Assembly (NCBI GenBank): GCA_902785605.1
Contig: CACZZL010000002.1
Coordinates: 62,001 to 126,000 of the forward strand
DNA length: 64,000 bases
Direction of reading: 5' to 3'
Origin: an uncultured Bacteroidales bacterium
GTDB lineage: Bacteria; Bacteroidota; Bacteroidia; Bacteroidales; Paludibacteraceae
In this document: positions 54,273-61,593 of the stretch, piece after piece
Numbering within the stretch: the first letter of the stretch is position 1
Layout of the letters: each line of letters opens with the position of its first letter
Program-made: the position numbers and the translations under genes
The notes under the pieces: generated by a model
The model's database searches: none
The model's input: the letters and a program-made list of their open reading frames with translations, nothing else
Told to the model about the DNA's origin: nothing

Positions 54273-55613
54273 ATGACGATTACTCAGAACATACAATCCA
54301 TCCGTGCGCATATACCGGCTCAGGTGACGCTGGTGTGCGTGAGTAAGTTCCAACCCGTGGAAGCGATACGCGAAGCGTATGAAGCGGGAGAACGACACTT
54401 TGGTGAAAGCCGGGTGCAGGAACTGCAACGCAAACAACCGCTGCTGCCCGACGATATACACTGGCATTTCATCGGACACCTGCAGACCAACAAAGTGCGG
54501 GACCTCATCCGACTGCGTCCTTACCTGATTCAGTCGGTGGACTCCGTGCGTCTGCTGCAGACCATCCAAGAGGAAGCAGCCAAGCAAGGCATCGTCCAGA
54601 ACGTGCTGCTCGAACTGCACGTAGCCAAAGAAGAAACGAAAACAGGCTTCACACCGGATGAGTTATCAGCCGTCAGCCGTCAGTTGTCAGCGTACCCCAA
54701 TATTAACATATTGGGAATCATGACCATGGCGACCAATACGGACGACGAGACGGAGATCCGGAGATGTTTTAACGAAGCAAAAGAGCTTCTTTCATCTTTC
54801 AGTTTTCATCTTTCAACTTTAAGCATGGGCATGTCCGATGACTACCGCATCGCGATTGAGTGCGGTTCGACCATGGTCCGCATCGGCAGTTCGATCTTCG
54901 GGGAAAGAGACAATCTTCAATCTCCAATCTCCAATCTCCAATGTCAAAAAATACGCGCAGTATTTTTTGATCAGGACGGAGTGCTCTATAACTCGATGCC
55001 ATACCATGCGGAGGCATGGGCATGGGCCATGACCAAGCACGGTCTGCCCTACACCGCCCTTGATACCTACCGCAACGAAGGACGCACCAGTACGAGCGTG
55101 ATCCGGGAGCTGCATCAGCGTATGTACGGCACACCGGCCACACAGGAACTGATCGAGACCATTTATAAGGATAAGACCGCCTATTTCAACGAGAAAACAG
55201 GCGGTTTCCCGGGCACTATTCCGGGCGTACGGGAAGTGCTGCAGTACCTGCATCACAGCGGCATCGAGTGCTGGGTCGTCACCGGCTCCGGTCAACCCGA
55301 CCTGATCAACGCCCTCAACAAGATTTTTGACAATGTGTTCAAGGGCATCATCTCGTCGTTTGACGTGAAGTACGGCAAACCGAATCCCGAACCCTATCTC
55401 AAAGCATGGGAGCGCTCCGGATGGAATAAAGAAGAATGCTACGTAGTAGAGAACGCACCGCTGGGTGTACGGGCAGCCAAGGCTGCCGGACTGTTCACGA
55501 TTGCCGTCAACACCGGCATCCTGCCCGATGAAGAACTGGCTGCCGAACATCCCGATATCATCTTCCACAGCATGGACGAACTGCTACAATGGCTCAAAAA
55601 TCAAAGATTATGA
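54273..55613 (+). CDS. Fusion of YggS (PLP homeostasis protein) and a HAD phosphatase
   Basis: 446 aa. Residues 1 to about 213 are a complete YggS/PROSC: PLP lysine in TLVCVSKFQPVEAI (Lys25), HFGESRVQELQRKQ, WHFIGHLQTNKVRDL, LSMGMSDDYRIAIECGSTMV. Residues about 225-446 are a beta-phosphoglucomutase-type HAD: AVFFDQDGVLYNSMPYHAEA (Asp nucleophile kept, DQD instead of DMD), WVVTGSGQP, GKPNPEPYLKAWE and VVENAPLGVRAAKAAG. The linker DNLQSPISNLQCQ is encoded by a heptanucleotide repeat (54911-54945). Two more such blocks lie in the YggS half (54660-54690, 54790-54820). ATGA overlap with fbp. Confidence 0.88.
   Translation: MTITQNIQSIRAHIPAQVTLVCVSKFQPVEAIREAYEAGERHFGESRVQELQRKQPLLPDDIHWHFIGHLQTNKVRDLIRLRPYLIQSVDSVRLLQTIQEEAAKQGIVQNVLLELHVAKEETKTGFTPDELSAVSRQLSAYPNINILGIMTMATNTDDETEIRRCFNEAKELLSSFSFHLSTLSMGMSDDYRIAIECGSTMVRIGSSIFGERDNLQSPISNLQCQKIRAVFFDQDGVLYNSMPYHAEAWAWAMTKHGLPYTALDTYRNEGRTSTSVIRELHQRMYGTPATQELIETIYKDKTAYFNEKTGGFPGTIPGVREVLQYLHHSGIECWVVTGSGQPDLINALNKIFDNVFKGIISSFDVKYGKPNPEPYLKAWERSGWNKEECYVVENAPLGVRAAKAAGLFTIAVNTGILPDEELAAEHPDIIFHSMDELLQWLKNQRL
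54660..54690. repeat. Heptanucleotide repeat inside yggS part
   Basis: GTTATCA GCC GTCAGCC GTCAGTT GTCAG; a second block (TTTCATC TTTCAGT TTTCATC TTTCAAC) at 54790-54820. Confidence 0.82.
54911..54945. repeat. Heptanucleotide repeat at the YggS-HAD fusion joint
   Basis: CAATCTTC AATCTCC AATCTCC AATCTCC AATGTC; encodes the linker of the fusion protein. Confidence 0.88.
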
Positions 55614-57541
55614 CAGACGAACGCTATTTACGCTTACTGAGCGAGAAGTTTCCCAACTCGCAATCAGTGGTCACGGAGTTGATTAACCTGCGTGCGATCC
55701 TCTCCTTGCCCAAAGGAACGGAGCATTTTGTGTCCGACCTGCACGGCGAGTCGAGTGCGTTCATTCATATGATCAAGAACGCCTCCGGTGTCGTACGCCG
55801 TAAGGTGGACGAGGTCTATGGAGACACGCTCACGGAGGAAGAAAAACGGGCGTTGTGTGCGCTCATCTATTATCCCGACGAGCGTCTGGAGATGGAACAC
55901 AAGACGCACGATTGGTACAAACGCCGTTTGAGCCAGATCGTGGAGATTGCCCGTGCGGTCACCATCAAGTACAGCCGTTCCAAGGTGGAGAAACTGCTGC
56001 CGCAGGACTACGCCTATGTCATCCGCGAACTGCTGCACGAGTCGAGTCTGGAGCAGCACGACCGCCAGACCTATTACAACGCCATCATCGAGGCTATCAT
56101 CGAGACCGGCTGCGCCGACCAACTCATCATCGTCATCTGTTATCTCATTCATTCCCTGACCATTGACACGCTCCATATCGTCGGAGACATCTTCGACCGC
56201 GGGTCGGGTGCATCCAAGATCCTTGACGTGCTCTCTACCGTCCGTGACTACGATATCCAGTGGGGTAACCATGATATCGAGTGGATGGGAGCGATGGCGG
56301 GTAACCAGGCACTCATTGCCACCGTGCTGCGCGTCTCGATTCGGTACGCCAACATCGAAACACTCGAAGAGGGGTACGGCATCAACCTGCTGCCGCTGGC
56401 GAACTTCGCCATGACCGTGTACGGCGATGACCCCTGCACCATCTGGCAGACCAAGGATTTTGAGAACAACCCGCGCCTCACACGCTCCGCCCAACTGATG
56501 GCCAAGATGCACAAAGCCATCTCCATCATCCAATTCAAACTGGAGGGTCAGACCGTGCGTCGTCACCCCGAGTGGCACATGGACGACCGCGCTGTGCTGG
56601 ATAAATGTACCCTGAACAACGGCCAATGGACGTTTAACGGCCAAGTGCTTTTGGACCAGAACCTGCCGACCGTCAACCCGGCCGACCCCTATGCGCTCAG
56701 CCAGGAAGAAGCGGACCTCATGGCGCAGCTGTGGCGTTCGTTCCGTAAGTCGGAGAAGATGCAGCGCCATCTGCGTATGCTCTACGAGCACGGATCGCTC
56801 TATCTCGTGCGCAACGGCTTCCTGCTCTACCATGCCGCTATTCCGCTCAACGCAGACGGCTCGTTCACCGAAGCCGAAGTGTGCGGTCAACGCGTCAGCG
56901 GCAAAGCGCTCATGGACCGCACGGACGAGATCATCCGACAGGCCTACTACGGCACCGGACAAGACAAACAGAATGCGCTCGATTACATGCTCTACCTCTG
57001 GGAAGGCGAGTTCTCACCGCTGTACAACAAGAATAAGATGACCACGTTTGAGCGCTATTTCCTCAGCGACAAAGCGACGCACGAGGAGAAGAAAGGGGCT
57101 TATTTTGCCTTGGCAGACGACGAGCAGGTGTGCGCGCAGATTCTCAAAGAGTTCGGTCTTGACCCTGCGACAGGACGTATCGTCAACGGTCACGTGCCTG
57201 TTCGCACCATCAAAGGCGAGACACCGATGCGCGCCAACGGCAAGCGTTTTGTCATTGACGGCGGTTTCAGCAAACCCTATCAGGAGAAGACCGGAATCGC
57301 CGGATACACGCTCATCTATAACAGCCACGGCATACAACTCGTCGAGCACGAGTCGTTCGAGTCGCGCGAGCAGGCGATCCTCTCCGGTTCCGATATCCAC
57401 AACCGCACGCTGCTGCAGGATTTCACCGGTCAGCGCATGCGCATCAAAGATACGGATAAAGGAAAAGAGTTGCTCGACCAGATTCAATCCCTCGAACAAC
57501 TCCTTCATGCCTACAGGAACGGCTCATTGCGTGAGCGTTAG
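55610..57541 (+). CDS. fbp: Fructose-1,6-bisphosphatase class III
   Basis: 643 aa from ATG 55610 (ATGA overlap with the previous stop; an earlier ATG at 55589 would lie in the HAD gene). Metallophosphatase motifs of class III: HFVSDLHGESSAF, IVGDIFDRGSGAS, QWGNHDIEWMGAM and IVNGHVPVRTIKGE, then IDGGFSKPYQEKTGIAGYTL. Hydrolyses fructose-1,6-bisphosphate in gluconeogenesis. Last gene of the nusB operon; a 7-base repeat (57541-57590) separates it from ddh. Confidence 0.95.
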   Translation: MTDERYLRLLSEKFPNSQSVVTELINLRAILSLPKGTEHFVSDLHGESSAFIHMIKNASGVVRRKVDEVYGDTLTEEEKRALCALIYYPDERLEMEHKTHDWYKRRLSQIVEIARAVTIKYSRSKVEKLLPQDYAYVIRELLHESSLEQHDRQTYYNAIIEAIIETGCADQLIIVICYLIHSLTIDTLHIVGDIFDRGSGASKILDVLSTVRDYDIQWGNHDIEWMGAMAGNQALIATVLRVSIRYANIETLEEGYGINLLPLANFAMTVYGDDPCTIWQTKDFENNPRLTRSAQLMAKMHKAISIIQFKLEGQTVRRHPEWHMDDRAVLDKCTLNNGQWTFNGQVLLDQNLPTVNPADPYALSQEEADLMAQLWRSFRKSEKMQRHLRMLYEHGSLYLVRNGFLLYHAAIPLNADGSFTEAEVCGQRVSGKALMDRTDEIIRQAYYGTGQDKQNALDYMLYLWEGEFSPLYNKNKMTTFERYFLSDKATHEEKKGAYFALADDEQVCAQILKEFGLDPATGRIVNGHVPVRTIKGETPMRANGKRFVIDGGFSKPYQEKTGIAGYTLIYNSHGIQLVEHESFESREQAILSGSDIHNRTLLQDFTGQRMRIKDTDKGKELLDQIQSLEQLLHAYRNGSLRER

Positions 57542-57590
57542 CCTATAACCCCATTAGCCTATAACCATTAACCATTAGCCATTATCCATT
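57541..57590. repeat. Heptanucleotide repeat between fbp and ddh
   Basis: CATTAGC CTATAAC CATTAAC CATTAGC CATTATC CATT; begins at the fbp stop and ends at the convergent ddh stop. Confidence 0.85.
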
Positions 57591-58446
57591 ACACGAGAGC
57601 CTTGATGAGGCTCTCTTCTTTTCCCGGTAGCATGTCTATCGGGCGTATTTCGATCATCGTCTTGGCGCCGAACTCACCGCGGTCACGCATGCGTACTGCC
57701 GCCCTTGCACAGCTGACCATCACCTGACCGGTCAAAGCTGGGTTGTTAATCGTCATGTCGAACGCAAAACGCTGGTTGTGCGTCGCGCCGCTCACACCGG
57801 AGCGCTCCAGATGCACACCGTGTGCTACATTATTGAGCGCATCCACATCCGGCACCGCAATCACATGCGTCTCGTCGTGGGCAAAATAGTCGTCTGCCAA
57901 GATAGCTGCTTCCACGGTCTTGAAATCCGCACCCTCTTCGAGTTCGATATACACCATCCGGCGATGTACACCCGTGCCCAACGGAATAGTCATGGACAAC
58001 GCGTTCTTCACGCCGTCAATCGCCTTGGCAGCCACCGAGTGACCCATCGAACGACCGGGACCGAAATTGGTGTAGGTCAGACCCTTCGGCGCCATCGCCA
58101 TCAGTAGCGCACGTACCACGCTGTCGCTGCCCGGATCCCAACCGGCAGAGATCACACTCACCGTCTGATGCGCGGCACACACAGGCTGTAACTGACTGCG
58201 CAGATTGACTATCTGTCCGTGGATATCGAAACTGTCCACCGTGCAGATGCCTTTCGAAGCCAGGATGGCTGCAAATGTAGGCACCTCACGCGTCGGCGTA
58301 CACAACAGCACCACATCTGCCTGGATGCAGTCCAGACAGTCGTTATGATGGAATATACCGGCTAATTCCATATCCGGTGCCGCCTTAACGGCTTCTTCTG
58401 CGGCACGACCGATATTGCCGTACCCTAAAATAGCAACTTTTATCAT
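57589..58446 (-). CDS. ddh: meso-Diaminopimelate dehydrogenase
   Basis: 285 aa. NADPH enzyme interconverting tetrahydrodipicolinate and meso-DAP in the one-step lysine/peptidoglycan branch. VAILGYGNIGRAAEEAVKAA, LLCTPTREVP, VDSFDIHGQIVNLR, VISAGWDPGSDSVVRALL, TNFGPGRSMGHSVA and IPLGTGVHRRMVYIELEEG are family-diagnostic. Slightly shorter than the 299-326 residues usual elsewhere, with the gap near the NADP loop (HHNDCLDCIQ). Convergent with fbp; 52 bases after the small exported-protein gene, whose promoter it probably shares. Confidence 0.92.
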   Translation of the reverse strand: MIKVAILGYGNIGRAAEEAVKAAPDMELAGIFHHNDCLDCIQADVVLLCTPTREVPTFAAILASKGICTVDSFDIHGQIVNLRSQLQPVCAAHQTVSVISAGWDPGSDSVVRALLMAMAPKGLTYTNFGPGRSMGHSVAAKAIDGVKNALSMTIPLGTGVHRRMVYIELEEGADFKTVEAAILADDYFAHDETHVIAVPDVDALNNVAHGVHLERSGVSGATHNQRFAFDMTINNPALTGQVMVSCARAAVRMRDRGEFGAKTMIEIRPIDMLPGKEESLIKALV

Positions 58447-58498
58447 AGTGTTATTGGTTAAAATTCATTCAAATAGAGTGCGAACTTCACTTTGCCGA

Positions 58499-58675
58499 TC
58501 AAGTCAGTTCCGAGAAATCCCAATTCAGCGTGTCCGGCACGAGCACCCGTGCATCTTCTATCGCTTTCTGCTGCGCCGCTGCATTCACTTGCAACGCCTC
58601 TGCCGACACCGGTCCGGCAACCGCCGTCAGGCACCACACACCCGCCAGCACACGGTAAATAGAACTACGATTCAT
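58499..58675 (-). CDS. Small exported protein, possibly frameshifted at its C-terminus
   Basis: 58 aa from ATG 58675. Purine-rich Shine-Dalgarno (AAAGAAAGGG) and promoter 22 bases upstream. MNRSSIYRVLAGVWCLTAVA then GPVSA is a signal peptide; the mature part EALQVNAAAQQKAIEDARV ends LNWDFSELT. One base of shift at the end (58501-58510) would continue as DLIGKVKFALYLNEF to a TAA at 58458, just before ddh, so a one-base deletion or sequencing error may have truncated it. No family recognised. Leads the ddh transcript. Confidence 0.55.
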   Translation of the reverse strand: MNRSSIYRVLAGVWCLTAVAGPVSAEALQVNAAAQQKAIEDARVLVPDTLNWDFSELT

Positions 58676-58696
58676 AGGCCCTTTCTTTTTCGGCTG

Positions 58697-58728
58697 CAAA
58701 GTTACAACAATTTTTGCACGTATGCAAG
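58697..58728 (-). promoter_or_regulatory. Promoter of small exported protein / ddh
   Basis: Minus strand: CTTGCATACGTGCA (58728-58715), TAACTTTG (58704-58697). Confidence 0.78.
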
Positions 58729-58743
58729 ATTTGGATGATTTTT

Positions 58744-58774
58744 TTGCATATCTAAGAAAAAAGTTGTACCTTTG
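58744..58774 (+). promoter_or_regulatory. Promoter of the degenerate ATPase gene
   Basis: TTGCATATCTAA (58744-58755), A tract, TACCTTTG (58767-58774). Still intact although the gene is broken. Confidence 0.75.
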
Positions 58775-58783
58775 CAGCGGATT

Positions 58784-58866
58784 TTCGTTTAAGAAAGTGT
58801 GGACACACATATTTTATTCGTTTAAAAAAGTGTAATAATACATAAATTATTCGTTTGAAAAAATGT
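58784..58866 (+). repeat. Three 17-bp direct repeats, 33-bp period, in the leader of the degenerate ATPase gene
   Basis: TTCGTTTAAGAAAGTGT (58784), TTCGTTTAAAAAAGTGT (58817), TTCGTTTGAAAAAATGT (58850); exact 33-base spacing; spacers also partly alike. The array lies between the -7 box and the start codon, and the third copy runs into the ATG at 58863. Confidence 0.85.
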
Positions 58867-59160
58867 TAAAAAGAAAGATTGAAGATACGCTGATTCAGTG
58901 GAAGAATACTCCGAATCACAAGCCTTTGGTGATCATGGGTATCCGCCAAGAGCGCTAAAACCGTTTTGGCACATCCTTAGGAGTACCAAGTACACCGGAT
59001 TATTAAATTTGGCGACTACAATATCGGTCGCGATGGTGATTTACTCACGCTGCCGACATACATGCAGTTCTTGCTTGATCTCGAACCGGAACAGATCATA
59101 CTGGAACCGATAGACACCGACCAACTCACCCAACTCGCCAAAAAAGCATTGGCAAAATAG
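58863..59160 (+). pseudogene. Internally deleted DUF4143-type ATPase gene
   Basis: Begins MLKRKIEDTLIQWKNTPNHK and PLVIMGIRQ, the usual start of AAA/DUF4143 ATPases up to the P-loop. An extra base after GIRQ shifts the frame (SAKTVLAHP would follow in the +1 frame), and the central about 300 codons are missing. The far C-terminus survives in another frame: RIIKFGDYNIGRDGDLLTLP and TYMQFLLDLEPEQIILEPID, then LAKKALAK and stop at 59160. Promoter and direct repeats upstream are intact. It is of a different subfamily from the intact ATPase at 59519. Confidence 0.8.
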
Positions 59161-59182
59161 TTCAATATCTGATTTTCCACAT

Positions 59183-59206
59183 AAAGCACCCTGTGGGCAC
59201 TTTTTT
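59183..59206 (+). terminator. Weak terminator-like hairpin after the ATPase remnant
   Basis: AAAGCACCC-TGT-GGGCACTTT with two internal mismatches, followed by a run of Ts. Confidence 0.35.
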
Positions 59207-59216
59207 GTGCATTCTC

Positions 59217-59247
59217 TTGCGTATGTCAAAAATTATTACTACCTTTG
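59217..59247 (+). promoter_or_regulatory. Orphan promoter upstream of repeat array
   Basis: TTGCGTATGTCA (59217-59228), TACCTTTG (59240-59247). The 21 bases from 59240 recur exactly at the next promoter (59484), so one is a duplicate; no gene follows within 270 bases. Confidence 0.65.
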
Positions 59248-59359
59248 CAGCGTCAAATAAGTGAGTAGTTGTCAATACCCCCTCCAATCCGAGAAGCCAA
59301 TAGCCAATTTTGCATGGAATGAAAACGACACCTCGCGCCAGAAATCCAGAACAGCTCGT

Positions 59360-59441
59360 TTTTGTGCAGTTTAGAACTTGCGAAATTCCGATTTTGTGCA
59401 GTTTAGAAAATGCATTTTTAACGATTTTATGCAGTTTAGAG
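59360..59441 (+). repeat. Three 17-bp direct repeats, 32/33-bp period, upstream of the intact ATPase promoter
   Basis: TTTTGTGCAGTTTAGAA (59360), TTTTGTGCAGTTTAGAA (59392), TTTTATGCAGTTTAGAG (59425). Sequence unrelated to the 58784 array but with the same unit length, copy number and period. Confidence 0.88.
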
Positions 59442-59460
59442 AGATTTTTTGCAGAAAAAT

Positions 59461-59491
59461 TTGCATATATCAAAAAGAAGTAGTACCTTTG
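59461..59491 (+). promoter_or_regulatory. Promoter of DUF4143-type ATPase gene
   Basis: TTGCATATATCA (59461-59472), TACCTTTG (59484-59491). Start codon 27 bases further on. Confidence 0.8.
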
Positions 59492-59518
59492 CAGCGTCAA
59501 ATAACAAGAGTATAAGTT

Positions 59519-60805
59519 ATGAGAAACTTAAAACGCATCTTAGAGTCACAACGTGAAGAGTTGAAGCAATTGGATGTAGCCTCATTGTGTACCCGCCAAG
59601 AAGAACAAGAATTGCAATTGGATAGTAATCTGGCTCAAGTGGTGATAGGCGTGCGACGCAGCGGAAAGTCCACTCTTTGCCAAAAGGTTCTTATCGAAAA
59701 AGGCGTTAATTTTGCATACGTAAACTTTGATGATGAGCGATTGAGGAAAGCCAAAACAGATGACCTCGACGATGTGCTGCAGATGCTGTATGAGATATAT
59801 GGCGATTTTACACACTTGTTCTTAGATGAAGTTCAGAACGTCAAAGATTGGCCATTGTTTGTCAATCGTCTCCTGCGTCAAAAGATGCGTTTGATCATTA
59901 CCGGTAGTAACGCCAATCTCCTTAGTGGAGAATTAGCTACGCACTTAACAGGTCGTTATCATAAGATTGAGTTGTTCCCATTCTCATTTGCAGAGGTATG
60001 TCGCATGAATAACGTTGATATGCATTCAGGCAGCGTCAAAGCTATCGGATTGCGACAACACGCTCTGGTGCAATATATCATGGAAGGTGGCTTCCCCGAA
60101 CTAACAACTTTGCCGGAAATCAACCGTCACGATTACCTACAATCGCTGCTCAAAGCCATCATTGAAAAGGATATCTGCAAACGCTACAAGATAAAGCATA
60201 AGAAGACGCTATCTGAATTAGCGAACAAGATGCTCGATTGGTTCTGTCAAGAGAAATCGTACAATGATGTGACAGAAGAGTTAGGTATTAAATCTGTACA
60301 CACAACAAAGAACTACATTGAGTATTTGCAAAATGCCTATCTGCTGTATATCCTGCCGAAATTCTCGTTAAAGAGCAAGGAGAAGACAATGGCACGCAAG
60401 TCTTATGCTATTGACCCTGCTTTTATTGACGAACATGATAATGCGCTTCTGACAGAGAGTTACGGCTTGCGTCTGGAGAATGTAATTGCATTAGAAGTCG
60501 CTCGCCGTATTCATAGCGAGTACCAACAAGTTTATTACTTACGCAAAGAGAATGAGTTTGAAGTGGATTTTGTGGTTGTAGAGCGCAGTCATGTGAAAGA
60601 ACTGATTCAAGTGACGTATGATTTCAGCAATCCATCCGAGAAACTTTTCAAACGTGAAGTTGAAGGCTTAACACGTGGTTCGGCATTAACTCATTGCGAC
60701 AACTTAACGCTGATAGTGATGTATGGTGAAACAGGAACCATCGAACATAACGGCAAGAAGATACGCATAGTTAGTGCATCCGAATGGCTGGTAGAGAAAT
60801 TGTAG
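59519..60805 (+). CDS. AAA ATPase with DUF4143 / nuclease-like C-terminus
   Basis: 428 aa cytoplasmic protein. P-loop VVIGVRRSGKST (41-52), Walker B THLFLDEVQNV (98-108), sensor LIITGSNANLLSGE, then DUF4143 (SYNDVTEELGIKSVHTTKNY helix-turn-helix-like, YAIDPAFID). The C-terminal VYYLRKENEFEVDFVVVE and KELIQVTYD carry the E-x-D ... Q-x-T pattern of a PD-(D/E)XK nuclease fold, as in this family. These ATPases are abundant, patchy and frequently transferred; their role is unproven, with defence, toxin-like or mobile-element functions all proposed. Flanked by a gutted relative and by Rhs cassettes. Confidence 0.85.
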   Translation: MRNLKRILESQREELKQLDVASLCTRQEEQELQLDSNLAQVVIGVRRSGKSTLCQKVLIEKGVNFAYVNFDDERLRKAKTDDLDDVLQMLYEIYGDFTHLFLDEVQNVKDWPLFVNRLLRQKMRLIITGSNANLLSGELATHLTGRYHKIELFPFSFAEVCRMNNVDMHSGSVKAIGLRQHALVQYIMEGGFPELTTLPEINRHDYLQSLLKAIIEKDICKRYKIKHKKTLSELANKMLDWFCQEKSYNDVTEELGIKSVHTTKNYIEYLQNAYLLYILPKFSLKSKEKTMARKSYAIDPAFIDEHDNALLTESYGLRLENVIALEVARRIHSEYQQVYYLRKENEFEVDFVVVERSHVKELIQVTYDFSNPSEKLFKREVEGLTRGSALTHCDNLTLIVMYGETGTIEHNGKKIRIVSASEWLVEKL

Positions 60806-60877
60806 CCATGTCAAATGCACAGCGTAACATACTAACCATCCTTCTCCAACGAAAGAACAAGTGATGGAATTCCGTGA
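60806..60877. other. Short spacer between ATPase and Rhs-type remnants
   Basis: 72 bases; nothing recognised. From here on the sequence becomes visibly AT-rich compared with the rest of the window. Confidence 0.5.
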
Positions 60878-61093
60878 CAAATAAAATTTGATATTATTGG
60901 GAAAACGGGGAAAACGGGCAATGCAAGTAATTGTAATGGAGAAGACGAGCATCTTCATTTCGAATATCGAACTGGAGGAGCAAAGCTTGGAAAAGGATTG
61001 AATGGACGAGAAGATCCAAATTTAATTGTTGATACAAAATTTGAATCAGATCCAGACAATCCAGGCAAAGTTAGATACAAGGAGGACAAATAA
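60878..61093 (+). pseudogene. Remnant of an M23-peptidase-like Rhs tip
   Basis: An open frame with no start codon, stopped just upstream, translates as IKFDIIGKTGKTGNAS, GEDEHLHFEYRTGGAK and GLNGREDPNLIVDTKFESD. HLHFEYR with the preceding GKTGN is the LytM/M23 C-terminal active-site pattern (H-x-H-F-E). I read it as the end of a peptidoglycan-cleaving toxin tip cut off from its Rhs carrier. The small lipoprotein gene 3 bases downstream would be the matching immunity gene (inference). Confidence 0.6.
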
Positions 61094-61095
61094 AT

Positions 61096-61593
61096 ATGAA
61101 GAAAATGATATTGATTATCAGTATATTGTTTTCCGTGGTGTGCGGAGCGTGTGATATGAGTCCAAAGAAAATATATGTTGATTTGTGCGAATCTTATCCT
61201 ATAGACTCTGTCAATCAGGTACTAGCAACTCAACATATACCTATGATTTTTTCCGAAAAGGAAGAAACATGTGCACTGAAGATAGACAAATATATTATTG
61301 TAATGAGTAAAGAGGAAGGTCCCTGTATTTCCTCTATTATTGAAACACCAGATTACTACATGATTATCTCAACAGAATATTATGTTGTGGGTTACGATAT
61401 TAGTCTTATTTATGACAAGACAAATTCTGTCTTGTATAAAACCAAGTTGTACAATCTTAATTATATGCCGTATAAAGTATACTACGAAACGTGTGATTTT
61501 AATACAGGCACTATAGATGTGATATATGAAGATAATAGTATTGAACACGTTATTTTTAACAAATGTACAGCCGACACAATAAGACTTTGGTGA
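61096..61593 (+). CDS. Small lipoprotein, candidate immunity protein for the M23-like tip
   Basis: 165 aa. Lipoprotein signal MKKMILIISILFSVVCGAC (Cys19). The mature protein is acidic and beta-rich (YYMIISTEYYVVGYDISLIY, IDVIYEDNSIEHVIF); no family recognised. Ribosome-binding site AAGGAGG overlaps the end of the remnant upstream. A periplasm-facing lipoprotein is what would protect against a peptidoglycan hydrolase. Codon use is AT-rich. Its last 31 bases overlap the first codons of the next open frame. Confidence 0.65.
   Translation: MKKMILIISILFSVVCGACDMSPKKIYVDLCESYPIDSVNQVLATQHIPMIFSEKEETCALKIDKYIIVMSKEEGPCISSIIETPDYYMIISTEYYVVGYDISLIYDKTNSVLYKTKLYNLNYMPYKVYYETCDFNTGTIDVIYEDNSIEHVIFNKCTADTIRLW

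Larger units (their letters stand above)
59161..59518. other. Intergenic region with duplicated promoter and direct repeats
   Basis: 358 bases: weak terminator-like hairpin, a first promoter (59217), about 100 bases with no recognisable gene, the three direct repeats, and the second promoter (59461). The open frame on the minus strand here is repeat-derived and unsupported. Confidence 0.6.

Noticed and set aside
55664..56962. 432-codon antisense frame over fbp
   Set aside because: Mirror of fbp codon bias in a GC-richer stretch; no recognisable protein features.
58784..59441. CRISPR array
   Set aside because: Only three units per array, 17-bp repeats with partly similar 15-16-bp spacers, no cas genes.
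59162..59500. 112-codon minus-strand frame between ATPase loci
   Set aside because: Made of the 33-bp repeats and both promoters read backwards; no start signal or homology.
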